NCBI GenBank assembly: GCA_945273835.1
Contig: CALYPL010000004.1
Span: 1 to 64,000, forward strand
Length of the DNA stretch: 64,000 nucleotides
Source: an uncultured Dysgonomonas sp.
GTDB lineage: Bacteria; Bacteroidota; Bacteroidia; Bacteroidales; Dysgonomonadaceae
Direction of reading: 5' to 3'
The notes below the pieces were generated by a model. That model saw nothing but the letters and a program-made list of their open reading frames with translations, was not told the DNA's origin and did not search any database. How positions within the stretch are numbered: the first letter of the stretch is position 1; each line of letters begins with the position of its first letter. The translations under genes were made by a program, and so were the position numbers. Below are positions 55,175-64,000 of this stretch, in pieces.

Positions 55175-55491
55175 ATCATTAAAGAGTTATAAACAGCACA
55201 TTAATATTATTGAAACCGCAATTACAAAATAATGATTTGCGGTATATGCAGATACTTATTACAAAATCATTGCCAAAACCTATTTGATTCATAAAAAAGT
55301 AACAAAAGTAACAGGTTTCGCTATGTTTTTTCTTTTGCTGACATACAGATTAATCTGAGGTTCTTTCAATAAAAGTATAGATAAATATATTTGCAAAAGT
55401 TGTTATTATAAGCAAAATTAAAAGTCATATATTTGTATAGAGTAAAAAAGGCAAATGTCATCATCTCGCAAATATTAATTATATACGGATT
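55175..55491. other. Divergent region between grpE and the prephenate dehydrogenase gene
   Basis: The 317-base gap is A/T-rich. It contains ACCGCAA/TTGCGGT, an inverted repeat around a 15-base spacer near 55219-55247 close to grpE, and a perfect palindrome CAGATTAATCTG near 55346-55357. A TATATTTG promoter box for the right-hand gene and a minus-strand TAATTTTG (55420-55413) are present. I see no small gene. Confidence 0.4.
55428..55435 (+). promoter_or_regulatory. Promoter -7 box for the prephenate dehydrogenase operon
   Basis: TATATTTG matches TAnnTTTG, about 57 bases before the ATG. The -33 TTTG is not at the right distance. Confidence 0.4.
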
Positions 55492-56265
55492 ATGAGAATA
55501 TTGATTTTAGGAGCCGGCAAAATGGGATCATTCTTCAGCGATGTATTGAGTTTTGATCACGAACTGGCAATATACGACAACAACCCTCAAAAACTACGCT
55601 TTATATACAACACTGTCAGAATGAGTGATCCGGCAGAAATACAGCACTTCGACCCCGAGCTTGTCATAAATGCCGCAACCGTAAAATATACGATAGACGC
55701 TTTTAAAACGATACTTCCTTATATAAGTAAGAATTGCATTATCTCCGATATAGCTTCGGTTAAGACCGGATTGGAAGAATTTTATGCGACCGTAGACCAA
55801 CCTTTCGCTTCTTCTCACCCGATGTTCGGACCTACATTCGCCGATTTAAGAAACCTGAGTACCCAAAGCGCAATTGTCATCTCGGAATCAGACAAAAAAG
55901 GCAAAGAGTTTTTTCTCAATTTATATAAAAAACTAAATTTGCGTGTCTTTGAATATACGTTTAACGAACACGATGAGACCATCGCTTATTCATTGTCTAT
56001 ACCCTTTGCATCAACGTTGGTATTCACATCCGTCATGAAACCGCAGGATGCTCCGGGAACAACATTTAAACGTCATATGGATATTGCCAAAGGTTTGTTG
56101 TCTGAAGACGATTATCTGCTTACTGAAATACTTTTCAATCCTTACACTCCTGAACAGATTCAGGCGATACGTAAAGAGTTGAAACACCTGCTTGACATTG
56201 TGGAGAAAAAAGATAGTAATGAAATGCAGAAGTTCCTCACTAAGGCACGTAAAAACATCAGTTAA
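55492..56265 (+). CDS. Prephenate dehydrogenase
   Basis: The enzyme oxidatively decarboxylates prephenate to 4-hydroxyphenylpyruvate in tyrosine synthesis. The 257-aa protein has the NAD-binding Rossmann motif ILGAGKMGSFFSDVL, then NCIISDIASVKTGLEEF and the substrate-binding SSHPMFGPTFADL, whose His is catalytic. An all-helical C-terminal dimerisation domain follows. It is at the short end for the family and has no ACT or chorismate mutase domain. It is not next to other aromatic genes here, so it may be the sole or a second copy. DUF2461 follows by 44 bases. Confidence 0.9.
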   Translation: MRILILGAGKMGSFFSDVLSFDHELAIYDNNPQKLRFIYNTVRMSDPAEIQHFDPELVINAATVKYTIDAFKTILPYISKNCIISDIASVKTGLEEFYATVDQPFASSHPMFGPTFADLRNLSTQSAIVISESDKKGKEFFLNLYKKLNLRVFEYTFNEHDETIAYSLSIPFASTLVFTSVMKPQDAPGTTFKRHMDIAKGLLSEDDYLLTEILFNPYTPEQIQAIRKELKHLLDIVEKKDSNEMQKFLTKARKNIS

Positions 56266-56309
56266 CAGGCATTGCATAGTAGTTAAACAAACAACAAAGA
56301 TTAATCATC

Positions 56310-57005
56310 ATGGCGAAAAAAATTAGTGAGTTCAAAGGTTTTACTCCGCAAACATTTCAGTTTTTCAAAGACCTTGAACAAAATAATTACAAAGAATGGT
56401 TCGATTCGCATAAACATATATACGAAAACGAAATACTTGCTCCGTTGAAAGCCTTAGTCACAACACTTTCACCGGCAATGCACAATATAGACCCCGACTT
56501 TGAATTCCGCCCGCACAAAGTAATTTCTCGCATCTACCGGGATATACGTTTCTCGAAAGATAAAACACCCTATAAAACAGGTATGTGGTTTACATTTCAG
56601 ATACCTGTATCTCGCGAATTATGGACTGACTATCCGGGTTATTTTATGGAACTAAGAAAGGATGAATACACCATCGGTATGGGTTTATTCGCTCCCAAAA
56701 AGAAAATTATGGACATCTACCGTGAAGAGGTGGCATATATCGCAGAAGAGTTTAAGCAAGTCACACAGGAAACTGTTTTAAACAGAGGGTTTGAGATTGG
56801 AGGAGAAGAGTACAAACGACCTTTAGCGAATGATTTAAGCGAATACTTCCAGCCATGGATTCAACGCAAAGGTATTTGGGTTTATAAAACAAGACCTATA
56901 AACGAAGATTTATACTCCGATAAAATTGTTAATCTAATACAAGACGATTTCACAGCCTTGGAATGGCTATATACTTTTTTTAAGAATGTAGCATCGGGTG
57001 AATAA
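56310..57005 (+). CDS. DUF2461 family protein
   Basis: The 231-aa protein has the clear family signature FKGFTPQTFQFFKDLEQNN and KEWFDSHKHIYENEILAPL at the start. RISRIYRDIRFSKDKTPYKT follows near residue 70, with further GYFMELRKDEYTIGMGLF. The family is widespread and has no established biochemical role. It lies between prephenate dehydrogenase and ispE in a plus-strand run with 44- and 25-base gaps, and may be cotranscribed. Confidence 0.88.
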   Translation: MAKKISEFKGFTPQTFQFFKDLEQNNYKEWFDSHKHIYENEILAPLKALVTTLSPAMHNIDPDFEFRPHKVISRIYRDIRFSKDKTPYKTGMWFTFQIPVSRELWTDYPGYFMELRKDEYTIGMGLFAPKKKIMDIYREEVAYIAEEFKQVTQETVLNRGFEIGGEEYKRPLANDLSEYFQPWIQRKGIWVYKTRPINEDLYSDKIVNLIQDDFTALEWLYTFFKNVASGE

Positions 57006-57030
57006 TTAAGTTTGATAAAGAGAAACGAAT

Positions 57031-57852
57031 ATGATAAATTTTCCGAATGCAAAAATAAATTTAGGGTTGAATATTTTGTCAAAACGAAGCGATGGATATC
57101 ACAACCTCGAAACAATTTTTTATCCGTTAGGTATTAAAGATGCTCTTGAAATAATCCCGAAAGAGGATCAAAAACAAGATACTTTTTATCAAACAGGATT
57201 AAAACTTGATACCTCATCTGCAGACAACCTTGTTATGAAGGCGTTGAAATTGATGCGGGAACGATACTCATTTCCGACCCTTGAAGTTCATCTTTTGAAG
57301 ACTATACCATTTGGCGCGGGTTTAGGGGGAGGTTCAGCCGATGCCACATTTATGCTCAAACTTATCAACGAGACTTTCGACCTAAACGTTGCAGACAAAG
57401 AACTGGCTGAAATAGCTGTTAAACTCGGAGCTGACTGTCCGTTTTTCGTACACAACACACCTATGTTTGCAACAGGAATCGGAGAGAAGTTTGAGAAAAT
57501 AAATTTATCGTTAAAAGACTATACATTTGTGTTAGTAAAGCCTAATATTCATGTTTCGACAAAAGATGCCTTCGGCGGAATACAACCGGCTCTGCCTCAA
57601 AAATCATTAAAAGAAATTGTCGAACTACCGATCAAAGAATGGCGTGGATTAATGGAAAATGATTTTGAGAAAACTATTTTCCCAAAATATCCTGCTATAG
57701 AGTCCATTAAAGAAAAATTATACGCACTTGGTGCGCAATATGCATCAATGAGCGGATCGGGCTCATCTGTATACGGTATATTCAATCATAAACCTCAAAA
57801 TATCGATACATTTTTTCCAAAAAATTACATTTGGATTGGTAAAGGATTGTAA
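57031..57852 (+). CDS. ispE: 4-diphosphocytidyl-2-C-methyl-D-erythritol kinase
   Basis: IspE phosphorylates CDP-methylerythritol in the non-mevalonate isoprenoid pathway. The 273-aa GHMP kinase has the N-terminal FPNAKINLGLNILSKRSDGY, with the catalytic Lys. The ATP-binding glycine loop PFGAGLGGGSADATF follows at about 90-104, and MSGSGSSVYGIF stands near the C-terminus. Length and motifs are standard. Confidence 0.95.
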   Translation: MINFPNAKINLGLNILSKRSDGYHNLETIFYPLGIKDALEIIPKEDQKQDTFYQTGLKLDTSSADNLVMKALKLMRERYSFPTLEVHLLKTIPFGAGLGGGSADATFMLKLINETFDLNVADKELAEIAVKLGADCPFFVHNTPMFATGIGEKFEKINLSLKDYTFVLVKPNIHVSTKDAFGGIQPALPQKSLKEIVELPIKEWRGLMENDFEKTIFPKYPAIESIKEKLYALGAQYASMSGSGSSVYGIFNHKPQNIDTFFPKNYIWIGKGL

Positions 57853-57886
57853 AATCTATTTAACATTAAAATATCAAATAAATCAA

Positions 57887-57894
57887 TATCTTTG
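57887..57894 (+). promoter_or_regulatory. Promoter -7 box for the SLT-uvrA pair
   Basis: TATCTTTG matches TAnnTTTG, about 20 bases before the transglycosylase ATG, giving a very short leader. Confidence 0.5.
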
Positions 57895-57914
57895 TGTAGA
57901 AAGATTATGATAAT

Positions 57915-58895
57915 ATGATAAAAAAATTATTGGTATTCGCCTTACCCTTAACTTTACTTTGCTTAATTGGACTATCATTACTCTCGACCGACAGCAAAAA
58001 TGAAGTCAGCATTAAAACGCCTTATGTGTTGGCAATGACCAAATCGGTGGATGTTCCCGAATCTGTCGAGTTTGCGGGTGAAAAGATAGATTTAACTCGT
58101 TATGATATGCACGAAAGGTACGACCGTGAAATAAATGGTTTTACCTACCTGCACTCTACAACGTTACTTCTTATTAAACGTGCCAACCGTTTATTTCCGA
58201 TAATAGAACCAATTCTGAAACAAAATGGCATACCTGAAGACTTCAAGTACCTTTGCGTAATTGAAAGCAATCTTGATCCTCGTGCAGTATCAGGAGCAGG
58301 AGCATCCGGATTGTGGCAATTTATGAAACGTACCGCACCCTCATATGGATTGGAAGTATCATCTGAGGTTGATGAACGTTTTTCGGTTGTGAAATCAACT
58401 GAAGCAGCATGCCGCTATTTCAAAGAAGCTTTCGCTAAATATGGTAGCTGGTCAAGCGTAGCACTATCCTACAATGCGGGACAAGGTCGTATCAGTGGTG
58501 AACTTGACAAACAACAGGCTGAAGGCGGATTGGATCTTTGGCTAGTAGAAGAAACATCGCGATATTATTATAGGATGCTTGCTATAAAACAAATCTTCGA
58601 CAATCCTACACGTTTTGGGTTTGTATTAACAGCGGACCAACTATATAAACCACTAAAATACAAAGAAATACAAGTAACATCATCAATACCCGATCTTGCC
58701 ACTTTTGCCAAAGATCAAGGGATAACATACGCTCAACTGAAAGACTGCAATATCTGGCTCCGTGATCGTAAACTAACCATTAGTGTCAAATCGCAAAGCA
58801 GCTACACGATATTGATACCCGAACAAAAATCATTATATTATAAAAAAGGTGAAAATATAAAGGTACACGATAAAAACTGGATTATCCAAGACTAA
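57915..58895 (+). CDS. MltD-like lytic transglycosylase without LysM domains
   Basis: The 326-aa protein has a signal peptide or anchor ([21 protein letters not shown]). The SLT domain has the catalytic Glu117 in [13 protein letters not shown], then [16 protein letters not shown] and SYNAGQGRI. The C-terminal part (about 240-320) is a degenerate region ending [16 protein letters not shown], without a clear LysM. It should cleave peptidoglycan, and is the second such enzyme in the window. It lies 44 bases upstream of uvrA, with no functional link. Confidence 0.88.
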   Translation: MIKKLLVFALPLTLLCLIGLSLLSTDSKNEVSIKTPYVLAMTKSVDVPESVEFAGEKIDLTRYDMHERYDREINGFTYLHSTTLLLIKRANRLFPIIEPILKQNGIPEDFKYLCVIESNLDPRAVSGAGASGLWQFMKRTAPSYGLEVSSEVDERFSVVKSTEAACRYFKEAFAKYGSWSSVALSYNAGQGRISGELDKQQAEGGLDLWLVEETSRYYYRMLAIKQIFDNPTRFGFVLTADQLYKPLKYKEIQVTSSIPDLATFAKDQGITYAQLKDCNIWLRDRKLTISVKSQSSYTILIPEQKSLYYKKGENIKVHDKNWIIQD

Positions 58896-58939
58896 TATAA
58901 TCAAAACCATAAAAATTACGTTGTTCTGCATAAAGATTA

Positions 58940-61756
58940 ATGGAAAAAGAAAAAATTGAAGTATACGGAGCACGTGTACACAATCTAAAGAATATAGACG
59001 TCGAAATTCCCCGAGACTCGTTAGTCGTAATAACAGGACTAAGCGGAAGCGGAAAATCGTCACTTGCATTCGACACAATATTTGCCGAAGGACAGCGACG
59101 CTATATCGAAACCTTTTCTGCCTACGCCCGAAACTTTTTGGGAGCAATGGAACGCCCTGATGTAGACAAAATAACAGGGCTAAGTCCGGTCATATCAATA
59201 GAGCAAAAAACAACAAACCGCAACCCCCGTTCAACCGTAGGAACAACAACCGAAATATACGATTTCCTGCGTTTGTTATACGCACGTGCAGGGGAAGCAT
59301 ATTCATACCTCACAGGCGAGAAAATGGTCAAATATACCGAAGAACAGATTCTCGAACTGATAATGGAACGCTATATCGGTAAGAAAATTTTTCTTCTTGC
59401 CCCGCTTGTACGCAACCGTAAAGGACATTATAAAGAGCTTTTTGAACAGATCAGTAAGAAAGGCTACCTTACCGTACGGGTCGATGGCGAAATTCGGGAA
59501 ATAATACCCGGCATGAGGCTCGACCGTTATAAAATGCACAGCATTGAGGTTTTGATCGACAAATTAGTTGTTTCCAATAAATTTGAGAACAACCTCAAAA
59601 TGAGTCTTCGCACTGCCATGAAGCAAGGCGATGGTCTGATACTTATACAAGATGTTGAAAGCGGTGATGTGCGCCATTTCAGCCGTCAGCTGATGTGTCC
59701 ATCCACAGGACTATCTTACAGCGAACCTGCACCTCACAACTTCTCTTTCAATTCTCCGCATGGAGCATGCCCTCGTTGTAAAGGATTAGGTGTGATCAAT
59801 CAGATCGACATGAGCAAAATAGTGCCTAAACCAAATCAAAGTATTTATGCAGGAGGTATAGCACCTTTGGGCAAATACAAAAATTCGCTTTTTTTCTGGC
59901 AGATAGAAGCAATTTGCGAAAAGTACGACACAACGATTAAAACTCCGATAAAAGATTTACCCGAAGAAGCCCTGAATGATATTATGTTCGGAACAGACGA
60001 ACAGTTACAGATCAAAAATCAGGCTCTCGGAACATCAAACTATACAGTCTCGTTTGAAGGGGTGGCTAAATACATTACCATGCAACAAGACACCGACGCG
60101 TCCGCCACAGCACAAAAATGGGCGGAGCAATTCATCAAAACTGATACATGCCCTGATTGCAACGGTCAACGTCTGAATAAAGAAGCGTTGCATTATAAGA
60201 TAAACGGTAAAAACATAGCCGAACTTGCAGAAATGGACATCCAGAAACTGTACGATTGGGTACAGGATATGGACACTAATATCTCGGAAAAGCAAAAAGC
60301 AATTGCTTCTGAAATAAAAAAAGAAATTATCTCACGATTGTCCTTCCTGCTTGATGTAGGATTAAACTACCTGTCGCTGAACAGAGCATCAAATTCACTT
60401 TCAGGAGGAGAAAGCCAGCGCATCAGATTGGCGACCCAGATAGGTTCGCAATTGGTGAATGTGCTTTACATCCTTGATGAACCAAGCATCGGGCTTCATC
60501 AGCGAGATAATCAACGACTGATTCGTTCGCTCAAAAAGTTACGCGATACCGGCAATTCGGTAATTGTTGTAGAGCACGATAAAGATATAATGTTAGAATC
60601 TGACTATGTGGTGGACATGGGACCTTATGCCGGACGAAACGGAGGTAAAGTAGTTTACGAAGGCACGCCTCAAGACATGCTCAAAGTCAACACTCTGACC
60701 TCAGATTATCTGAATGGTCGGATGAAAATTGAAATACCGAAGAAACGTCGTACAGGTAACGGTAAAAAAGTAACTCTCAAAGGAGCGACAGGCCACAACC
60801 TTAAAGGCGTGACGGTAACATTTCCGCTCAACACATTTATCTGTGTAACAGGTGTATCGGGCAGCGGCAAATCAAGTCTTATCAACGGTACATTACAACC
60901 CATACTCAGCCAGCACCTCTATCGTTCACTAACCGATCCTTTACCTTATAAATCAATTGAAGGAATCGAAAATGTGGACAAAGTCATCAGCGTCGATCAG
61001 TCACCGATCGGACGGTCGCCACGCTCTAATCCGGCAACTTATACAGGTGTATTCTCCGATATACGCAATCTATTTGTCAATCTTCCCGAGTCCAAAATAA
61101 GAGGATATAAACCCGGACGTTTTTCTTTTAATGTCAAAGGCGGACGTTGTGAGGTATGCGGGGGCAACGGCTATAAAACAATTGCTATGAATTTTCTGCC
61201 GGATGTATATGTCCCTTGTGAAGCATGCCATGGTAAACGCTACAATCGTGAAACGCTGGAGGTACGTTTCAAAGGAAAATCAATCGCCGACATCTTGGAT
61301 ATGACCATAAATTCTGCCGTGGAGTTTTTTGAAAATGTGCCAGCCATATTAAACAAGGTAAAAGTATTGCAAGAGGTAGGTTTAGGATACATCAAATTAG
61401 GGCAACCATCTACAACGCTATCCGGAGGTGAATCGCAGCGTATCAAACTTGCTACTGAATTAGCACGCATAGATACTGGTAATACAATTTATATACTTGA
61501 TGAACCTACAACAGGTCTTCATTTTGAAGACATCAGGGTTTTACTCAATGTTCTTAATAGACTTGTGGATCGAGGAAATACTGTTATTGTTATTGAGCAT
61601 AATCAAGATATTATAAAATGCGCCGATTATATTATTGACATGGGTCCTGATGGTGGAACAGGAGGCGGAACAGTAGTAGCCACGGGCAAACCCGAAGATG
61701 TAATAAAGAAAAGCGAAGGCTTTACAGCATTTTATCTAAAAGATGAATTTGTCTAA
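58940..61756 (+). CDS. uvrA: Excinuclease ABC subunit A (UvrA)
   Basis: UvrA finds bulky DNA damage in nucleotide-excision repair and loads UvrB. The 938-aa protein has the standard order. First is Walker [15 protein letters not shown] (33-46), then a zinc finger with CPRCKGLG and an insertion domain. The first ABC signature [16 protein letters not shown] comes next. The second ABC half starts [14 protein letters not shown], has its zinc finger [11 protein letters not shown]...[10 protein letters not shown] and carries [15 protein letters not shown]. Both signature and Walker B motifs ([28 protein letters not shown]) are intact. Neither uvrB nor uvrC is nearby. Confidence 0.97.
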   Translation: MEKEKIEVYGARVHNLKNIDVEIPRDSLVVITGLSGSGKSSLAFDTIFAEGQRRYIETFSAYARNFLGAMERPDVDKITGLSPVISIEQKTTNRNPRSTVGTTTEIYDFLRLLYARAGEAYSYLTGEKMVKYTEEQILELIMERYIGKKIFLLAPLVRNRKGHYKELFEQISKKGYLTVRVDGEIREIIPGMRLDRYKMHSIEVLIDKLVVSNKFENNLKMSLRTAMKQGDGLILIQDVESGDVRHFSRQLMCPSTGLSYSEPAPHNFSFNSPHGACPRCKGLGVINQIDMSKIVPKPNQSIYAGGIAPLGKYKNSLFFWQIEAICEKYDTTIKTPIKDLPEEALNDIMFGTDEQLQIKNQALGTSNYTVSFEGVAKYITMQQDTDASATAQKWAEQFIKTDTCPDCNGQRLNKEALHYKINGKNIAELAEMDIQKLYDWVQDMDTNISEKQKAIASEIKKEIISRLSFLLDVGLNYLSLNRASNSLSGGESQRIRLATQIGSQLVNVLYILDEPSIGLHQRDNQRLIRSLKKLRDTGNSVIVVEHDKDIMLESDYVVDMGPYAGRNGGKVVYEGTPQDMLKVNTLTSDYLNGRMKIEIPKKRRTGNGKKVTLKGATGHNLKGVTVTFPLNTFICVTGVSGSGKSSLINGTLQPILSQHLYRSLTDPLPYKSIEGIENVDKVISVDQSPIGRSPRSNPATYTGVFSDIRNLFVNLPESKIRGYKPGRFSFNVKGGRCEVCGGNGYKTIAMNFLPDVYVPCEACHGKRYNRETLEVRFKGKSIADILDMTINSAVEFFENVPAILNKVKVLQEVGLGYIKLGQPSTTLSGGESQRIKLATELARIDTGNTIYILDEPTTGLHFEDIRVLLNVLNRLVDRGNTVIVIEHNQDIIKCADYIIDMGPDGGTGGGTVVATGKPEDVIKKSEGFTAFYLKDEFV

Positions 61757-61806
61757 AAAGCAAAAAACTTTTTAAACATAAGTTATGTTATAAAAAGAAC
61801 TTATAT

Positions 61807-61814
61807 TATATTTG
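61807..61814 (+). promoter_or_regulatory. Promoter -7 box for tpx
   Basis: TATATTTG matches TAnnTTTG, 23 bases before the tpx ATG. The -33 element is not clear. Confidence 0.45.
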
Positions 61815-61836
61815 TAACACATAAATAAAATCTATT

Positions 61837-62337
61837 ATGTCAATTATTACATTTCAAGGGTCAAAAGTGAACACTTGCGGAGATTTACCTAAAATAGGAA
61901 GTTCAGCACCTGATTTTATTTTAGTTAAAGATGATTTATCAGAATTATCTTTAAAAGATTTGAAAGGAAAAAACATTGTATTAAATATTTTCCCAAGTCT
62001 TGACACAGGAGTATGTGCAGCGTCAGTAAGACGTTTCAACAAAGAAGCAGCCAATATGGAGAATACAGTTGTATTAGCCGTATCAGCCGACTTACCCTTT
62101 GCAAGTGCACGCTTCTGTACAACAGAAGGCATTAAAAACGTAATGCCCGCATCAGCATTCCGCAATCCAGAATTTGCCAAGAATTATGGTCTTCTGATGG
62201 TTGATGGTCCTTTAAAAGGATTACTTGCACGTGCAGTAATTGTAATCAATCCGGAAGGCAAGATAAAATACGTTGAGCTGGTGCCTGAAATCACTCAGGA
62301 GCCTGATTATAAATCAGCTATCGGCTCTATTGTGTAG
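61837..62337 (+). CDS. tpx: Thiol peroxidase Tpx
   Basis: Tpx reduces organic and hydrogen peroxides using thioredoxin. The 166-aa atypical two-Cys peroxiredoxin has the peroxidatic Cys60 in FPSLDTGVCAASVRRFN and the resolving Cys94 in FASARFCTTEGI, the exact spacing of Tpx. The C-terminus LARAVIVINPEGKIKYVELVPEI is the standard family end. It has its own promoter and terminator. Confidence 0.96.
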   Translation: MSIITFQGSKVNTCGDLPKIGSSAPDFILVKDDLSELSLKDLKGKNIVLNIFPSLDTGVCAASVRRFNKEAANMENTVVLAVSADLPFASARFCTTEGIKNVMPASAFRNPEFAKNYGLLMVDGPLKGLLARAVIVINPEGKIKYVELVPEITQEPDYKSAIGSIV

Positions 62338-62363
62338 TTTTGTAAAGTTTGTGTTAAGTGTTG

Positions 62364-62393
62364 GAAAGCCTGTGAAGTGATTCACGGGCTTTC
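62364..62393 (+). terminator. Terminator after tpx
   Basis: GAAAGCCTGTGAA pairs with TTCACGGGCTTTC (one G-U) around GTGA and is followed by TGTTTTTG. It begins 26 bases after the tpx stop. Confidence 0.88.
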
Positions 62394-62474
62394 TGTTTTT
62401 GTTATGGCAAACCATTATTAACATCTATACATGAATAAAGATTAAAACCGTTTTACATTAACTTTCTTTTTATT

Positions 62475-62482
62475 TACCTTTG
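62475..62482 (+). promoter_or_regulatory. Promoter -7 box for prfA
   Basis: TACCTTTG matches TAnnTTTG. The ORF-track TTG start at 62480 falls inside this box, so the ATG at 62519 is the real start, with a leader of about 30 bases. Confidence 0.55.
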
Positions 62483-62518
62483 CGTAATCATAGACCAAGA
62501 AGATTACATTCATATAAT

Positions 62519-63604
62519 ATGGCTCAGACATCCCTACTTGAAAAACTTAATGCTCTCATAATCCGTTTCGAAGAAATCGGTACACTTATAACCGATCCGG
62601 CCGTGATGGCAGATATGAAACGATATGTGAAACTTAATAAAGAATATCGTGATCTTGAAAAAATAGCAAATGCACGCAATACATATAAACAGGTATTGGA
62701 CAACATTTACGAAGCTAAAAATATATTGGAGAATGAGAATGATCCAGAACTTAAAGAGATAGCGCGTGAAGAATTAGAAACGGCTAATTCGCGCCTACCC
62801 GAACTTGAGGAAGAAATAAAACTTTTATTAATTCCATCAGACCCAGAAGACAGTAAGAATGTCATTTTTGAAATACGAGGGGGGACAGGTGGAGATGAAG
62901 CTGCCATCTTTGCGGGGGACTTATATCGTATGTACCTCAAATACTGCGAAAGTAAAGGTTGGAAAACTGAGGTAACCAGTCTTACTGAAGGAACTTCAGG
63001 CGGATATAAAGAAATAATATTTACCGTAACGGGTGAAGGTGTGTACGGAATTCTTAAATATGAATCTGGTGTACATCGTGTACAACGTGTGCCTGCAACC
63101 GAAACTCAAGGTCGTGTTCACACTTCGGCTGCCACTGTAGCTGTGCTACCCGAAGCTGAAGAGGTTGATGTTGAAATTAATCCTGCAGATCTTGAATGGC
63201 AAACTGCCCGATCAAGCGGTGCGGGAGGTCAGAACGTCAACAAAGTTGAATCTAAAGTGCAACTTACTCATAAGCCGACCGGTATCATGGTGCAAAGCCA
63301 ACAATCACGTTCACAGATGGCTAACCGTGAAATTGCTATGCAACTTCTACGTACTAAGTTATTCGATATTGAATTATCTAAATATCAGAACGAAATCGCA
63401 TCGAAGCGTAAAACGATGGTTTCGACCGGCGACCGTTCTGCTAAAATCAGAACATACAATTATCCCCAAGGCAGGGTAACGGATCATCGCATCAACCTGA
63501 CACTTTATAATCTAACTGCTATAATGGACGGAGATATTCAGCCGATCATAGACCAATTGATAGTGGCTGAGAATGCTGAAAGGCTCAAAGAAAGCGAAAT
63601 ATAA
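62519..63604 (+). CDS. prfA: Peptide chain release factor 1
   Basis: RF1 ends translation at UAA and UAG. From the ATG at 62519 ([20 protein letters not shown]) the protein is 361 aa. The stop-codon-reading loop carries the RF1-type PAT motif at 192-194 in [14 protein letters not shown]. The catalytic GGQ is at 236-238 in [11 protein letters not shown], and the Gln is the usual PrmC methylation site. No programmed frameshift, which is a feature of prfB, is expected here. prmC is not adjacent. pyrF starts 28 bases downstream. Confidence 0.97.
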   Translation: MAQTSLLEKLNALIIRFEEIGTLITDPAVMADMKRYVKLNKEYRDLEKIANARNTYKQVLDNIYEAKNILENENDPELKEIAREELETANSRLPELEEEIKLLLIPSDPEDSKNVIFEIRGGTGGDEAAIFAGDLYRMYLKYCESKGWKTEVTSLTEGTSGGYKEIIFTVTGEGVYGILKYESGVHRVQRVPATETQGRVHTSAATVAVLPEAEEVDVEINPADLEWQTARSSGAGGQNVNKVESKVQLTHKPTGIMVQSQQSRSQMANREIAMQLLRTKLFDIELSKYQNEIASKRKTMVSTGDRSAKIRTYNYPQGRVTDHRINLTLYNLTAIMDGDIQPIIDQLIVAENAERLKESEI

Positions 63605-63632
63605 TCAAAACATAATATTAAGACTAAACCAG

Positions 63633-64000
63633 ATGACCAGAGAGCAATTGTTTGAGAACATCCTGAAGAAAAAATCATTTTTATGTGTCGGACTGGATAC
63701 TGACATTGATAAAATACCTGCACACCTGTTAGAGAACAACGACCCTATTTTTGCATTCAACAAAGCTATTATTGATGCCACTGCGAAATATTGCGTAGCA
63801 TATAAGCCTAATTCTGCTTTTTATGAAGGTATGGGTATTGATGGTGAATATGCTCTCGACAAAACGGTGGAATATCTGCGTTTAAAATATCCTGAGCATT
63901 TTATCATACTTGATGCTAAACGTGGCGACATTGGTAACACATCTGATATGTATGCAAAATCTGCTTTCAAACAAATGAAGGTTAATGCTATAACTGTGGC
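63633..64000 (+). CDS. pyrF: Orotidine 5'-phosphate decarboxylase, partial
   Basis: The frame from ATG 63633 is open to the window end (122 codons seen), so the ORF track does not list it. The start [20 protein letters not shown] and the next segment [13 protein letters not shown] fit type 2 OMP decarboxylases, which are longer (about 270-280 aa) than the E. coli kind. The catalytic lysine motif is present as [40 protein letters not shown] precedes it. It makes UMP in pyrimidine synthesis and is probably cotranscribed with prfA. The 3' end is outside the window. Confidence 0.93.
   Translation, partial: MTREQLFENILKKKSFLCVGLDTDIDKIPAHLLENNDPIFAFNKAIIDATAKYCVAYKPNSAFYEGMGIDGEYALDKTVEYLRLKYPEHFIILDAKRGDIGNTSDMYAKSAFKQMKVNAITV

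Noticed and set aside
55346-55357. Palindrome CAGATTAATCTG between grpE and tyrA-like gene
   Set aside because: It is a single 12-base palindrome in A/T-rich DNA with no second copy or known regulator. It is noted in the region entry only.
55175-55491. CIRCE-type heat-shock operator upstream of grpE
   Set aside because: The TTAGCACTC-N9-GAGTGCTAA repeat is absent; only a seven-pair inverted repeat is present.
1-64000. CRISPR array, insertion sequence, prophage, integron or defence island
   Set aside because: No regular repeats, transposase, integrase, recombinase, restriction or Cas-like proteins were seen among the ORFs.

Overview
The window is a stretch of low-GC Bacteroidetes chromosome. 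The gene content points to Bacteroidales, and a Dysgonomonas/Dysgonomonadaceae-like genome is the best guess, but this is inference and no rRNA is present to settle it. Supporting signs are Bacteroidetes-restricted families (NigD-like, DUF4270, DUF5683, DUF4199), a GT5-only 'glycogen synthase' beside panC, a pyrophosphate-dependent phosphofructokinase, a B12-dependent ribonucleotide reductase, and repeated copies of the Bacteroides promoter pattern TTTG-N19..21-TAnnTTTG. Nearly everything is core genome. I see no phage, IS element, integron, CRISPR array or recognisable defence island.

Layout. 0-6.6 kb (minus strand): a secreted-protein operon of unknown function, made of a 1469-aa protein, a 692-aa fibronectin-III-type protein and a third gene cut by the window edge. 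6.9-10.4 kb: a NigD-like lipoprotein, tadA coupled to a small DNA-binding-like protein, then murI-dinB. 10.5-18.4 kb: ompH/skp, then rimP-nusA-infB behind a consensus promoter with a terminator-like leader hairpin, then a bifunctional (p)ppGpp enzyme with its own promoter. 18.5-22.9 kb: the parA-parB-DUF5683-LysM transglycosylase cluster. 23.1-28.2 kb: glgB-manA-hemH-glycosyltransferase. 28.3-29.2 kb: an unknown lipoprotein and a YhcH-like protein. 29.6-33 kb: efp converging on a MATE pump, then panC-panD.

After about 33.2 kb most genes are on the plus strand: the GT5-like gene and a DUF4270 lipoprotein, a LysE-like exporter, a Dabb protein with an AlkD-like protein, a two-tRNA unit (a degenerate tRNA-Gly-like gene with anticodon ACC, then tRNA-Leu CAG), lon, DUF4199 with a GT2 transferase, and pfp. 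Minus-strand blocks interrupt this: asnS and a polytopic membrane protein, a phosphopantetheinyl transferase, trmN6, nrdJ, and grpE-dnaJ-nif3-zinc ribbon. The right end is prephenate dehydrogenase, DUF2461, ispE, a lytic transglycosylase, uvrA, tpx, prfA and the first part of pyrF, which runs off the window.

Several ORF-track starts are TTG or GTG codons upstream of an obvious ATG and were moved (dinB, DUF5683, yhcH-like, MATE, panC, alkD-like, lon, DUF4199, pfp, nif3, prfA). The most unusual items are the uncharacterised giant secreted operon, the degenerate glycine tRNA, and the hairpin with an AGGAGG sequence in the rimP-nusA-infB leader.
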